Positions 5,796 through 7,185 of a stretch of DNA of 7,185 nucleotides are shown piece by piece (the first letter of the stretch is position 1; the number at the start of each line of letters is the position of its first letter). The DNA is from Eubacteriales Family XIII. Incertae Sedis bacterium (GTDB lineage: Bacteria > Bacillota > Clostridia > Peptostreptococcales > Anaerovoracaceae): NCBI GenBank assembly GCA_031278255.1, contig JAITKU010000010.1, positions 1 through 7,185 of the forward strand. Direction: 5' to 3'. Position numbers and translations under genes: made by a program. The notes beneath the pieces were generated by a model. That model did no database searches and was not told the DNA's origin. It was given only the letters and a program-made list of their open reading frames with translations.

Positions 5796-7040
5796 TCAGC
5801 CCTCCCCCGCGCCCACCAAGCGCAGGATCATGGAAAGCATGGACAGGACCGCGTGTCGCCGATTGCGGTAGCGGTCCGCGCCGCGCATACGGATTTCCTC
5901 GCAATGCGCCGCGCCGTCGAACACGCAGGCGATGTAGGTGAGGCCGACCGGTTTTTCCGGCGTCCCGCCGCCGGGTCCCGCGATGCCCGTGACGGCGATG
6001 GCGAGGCGGCTGCCCGTGCGCGCGGCAAGGCCTTGCGCCATGGCCAGCGCGCATTCCCGGCTGACGGCGCCGTATCGTTCGAGTATCTCCCGCGAAACGC
6101 CGAGTTCCTCCGTCTTGGCGCGGTTGCTGTACGCGACGATGCCGCGTTCAAAGACCGCGGATATGCCCGGGATATCCGTCATTTCCGCGGCGAACATGCC
6201 GCCGGTGCAGGATTCGGCGCAGGAAAAGCCGATACCCTCCGCGATCAGCCTGCGCGCGACCACCTGCGCGAGTTCCGCGTCGTCGTCGCTGAATACATAG
6301 GCGCCGATACGATCGAGAACCGCGCGCTCCGTCTCCTCGACCGCCGCCCGCGCCTCCGCTTCCGTGGCGCGCTTTGAGGCGATGCGCAGACTGCATTCGC
6401 CCTCTTTGGCGTAGGTTGCGAGCGTGGGATCGGTCTGCGCCGCGATCAGGTCCCCGAGGGCCGTTTCCAGAGAGGACTCCCCGAGTCCGAACGTGCGCAG
6501 CAATTTGTAAAAAATGACGCTCTGCGACTTCGAGGCGAGGAAAGGCCGCGCGTCGTTCTCGAACATGGGTTTCATCTCGCGCGGCGGCCCCGGCAGGCAT
6601 ATCGCGATCCGGCCGCCGTCCTCGAGCGCGAAGCCGGGCGCCGTCCCGTACGCGTTTCGGAATATGACGGCCCGCGCGGGCAAATAGGCCTGCTTCTTGT
6701 TGTTCTCCGTCATGGGGCGGCCGACCTGCTTAAAAAAGCCCTCGATCGCGTCCAGCGCGCGCCGGTCCAAAACGAGACTGTCGTGCAGTTCCTCCGTCAG
6801 GATCTCCTTGGTCAGATCGTCCTGCGTCGGACCGAGACCGCCCGTCGTAATGACGAGATCGCAGTCCTCGTATGCGAGCCGCAGCACGCGGCGCAGCCTG
6901 TCGGGGTTATCGCCCACGGTGTAATGATACAGGACATCTATGCCGAGAAGCTGCAACTGCCCGGACAGATAAACCGCATTCGTATTCGTGATCTGCCCGA
7001 AAAGAAGTTCGGTGCCGACGCTGATCAGGCTTGCTTTCAT
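5796..7040 (-). CDS. cinA: CinA: competence/damage-inducible protein, NMN amidohydrolase
   Basis: Two-domain protein of 414 residues, the usual CinA length. The N-terminal COG1058 (molybdopterin-binding-like) domain covers about 1-170, with SVGTELLFGQITNTN (7-21), TTGGLGPTQDDLTKE (65-79) and LPGPPREM (149-156); it is associated with ADP-ribose pyrophosphatase activity in characterised homologues. The C-terminal PncC domain (about 255-410) has FSCAESCTGG (272-281) and TGIAGPGGGTPEKPVG (351-366), the signatures of nicotinamide-nucleotide deamidase, which recycles NMN to NaMN for NAD synthesis. Both domains look complete. ATG 7040 is chosen because it gives the standard N-terminus (MKASLISVGTE) with AGGAGG 10-11 nt upstream. 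The in-frame ATG at 7097 would add 19 atypical residues. The gene lies upstream of recA in the same direction, a common Firmicute order, but 300 bp and two promoters separate them. I saw no clear promoter or SOS box for cinA. Confidence 0.96.
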   Translation of the reverse strand: MKASLISVGTELLFGQITNTNAVYLSGQLQLLGIDVLYHYTVGDNPDRLRRVLRLAYEDCDLVITTGGLGPTQDDLTKEILTEELHDSLVLDRRALDAIEGFFKQVGRPMTENNKKQAYLPARAVIFRNAYGTAPGFALEDGGRIAICLPGPPREMKPMFENDARPFLASKSQSVIFYKLLRTFGLGESSLETALGDLIAAQTDPTLATYAKEGECSLRIASKRATEAEARAAVEETERAVLDRIGAYVFSDDDAELAQVVARRLIAEGIGFSCAESCTGGMFAAEMTDIPGISAVFERGIVAYSNRAKTEELGVSREILERYGAVSRECALAMAQGLAARTGSRLAIAVTGIAGPGGGTPEKPVGLTYIACVFDGAAHCEEIRMRGADRYRNRRHAVLSMLSMILRLVGAGEG

Positions 7041-7115
7041 TATATCGATATCCTCCTGTCCCTTGTCTAAGGATTCGTTACGGAATAAACCGGACATTTG
7101 GCTTGCCTTTTTTCC

Positions 7116-7180
7116 GCCGAACTGTGTTGCAAAGCCTCGCCGAACCTTAGGGTTCGTCTGCGTTTTGCGCCTTGCTCGAC
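7116..7180. repeat. Imperfect 65-nt inverted repeat at the right edge
   Basis: Arms 7116-7146 and 7151-7180 are imperfectly complementary around a TTAG loop. The inner 6 bp (CGAACC/GGTTCG) are perfect. A second paired block joins GCAAA (7129-7133) with TTTGC (7164-7168), and an outer block joins 7116-7122 with 7174-7180, with mismatches and a bulge between. No T tract follows on either strand, so it is not a standard terminator. It could be a small dispersed palindromic element or a structured leader upstream of cinA. Other copies, if any, lie outside the window. Confidence 0.4.
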
Positions 7181-7185
7181 GAAAA

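Noticed and set aside
7041..7097. Upstream ATG that would lengthen CinA by 19 residues
   Set aside because: The extra residues are not CinA-like and the strong AGGAGG is placed for the downstream ATG at 7040.
7141..7156. Possible second SOS box upstream of cinA
   Set aside because: The GAAC and GTTC half sites are separated by six bases rather than four, so it does not fit the LexA box and is better seen as the centre of the inverted repeat.
1..7185. CRISPR arrays, tRNA or rRNA genes, insertion sequences, toxin-antitoxin or defence genes
   Set aside because: No regularly spaced repeats, cloverleaf-like segments, transposase motifs or known defence domains were seen in either strand.

Overview
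The window looks like a core-genome stretch of a GC-rich member of the Firmicutes, probably Clostridia. The evidence is a Gram-positive type SOS box (GAAC-N4-GTTC) in front of recA, strong purine-rich Shine-Dalgarno sequences, near-consensus sigma-A promoters, an L21-leader-like RNA upstream of rplU, and cinA next to recA. GC-rich genes alternate with AT-rich promoter islands. I cannot name a genus.

Layout. All genes read leftward except one. (1) 1-596: 5' part of rplU (ribosomal protein L21) with its leader and promoter; the gene runs off the left edge inside an unusual acidic C-terminal tail. (2) 661-1569: a one-gene unit with its own promoter and terminator, encoding a 250-residue protein that I do not recognise as a whole but whose second half resembles the C-terminal part of the flagellar cap protein FliD. 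(3) 1632-3060: the only rightward gene, a FucP/GlcP-like MFS permease, with a promoter whose -10 lies in a 16-bp near-palindrome that looks like a repressor operator. (4) 3083-5637: recA followed by a DHA3 (macrolide-efflux type) MFS exporter, read as one unit. Two promoters precede recA; the proximal one carries a perfect LexA box. The exporter starts at TTG, 15 nt after the recA stop, with its ribosome binding site next to that stop. (5) 5796-7040: cinA (damage-type nucleotide/NMN amidohydrolase), with a GC-rich 3' flank and, upstream at the right edge, an imperfect 65-nt inverted repeat.

How the genes fit together. cinA, recA and a membrane exporter in a row recall the pneumococcal cinA-recA-dinF arrangement, but here the exporter is MFS rather than MATE and recA has its own tandem promoters. 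The exporter is predicted to be DNA-damage inducible through the LexA box. The other two units, the FliD-like protein and the permease, are divergently transcribed and show no obvious functional link to recA. No CRISPR array, tRNA, rRNA, insertion sequence or defence system was seen. The most interesting points are the FliD-like orphan protein, the SOS-linked exporter, the operator-like palindrome and the L21 tail.
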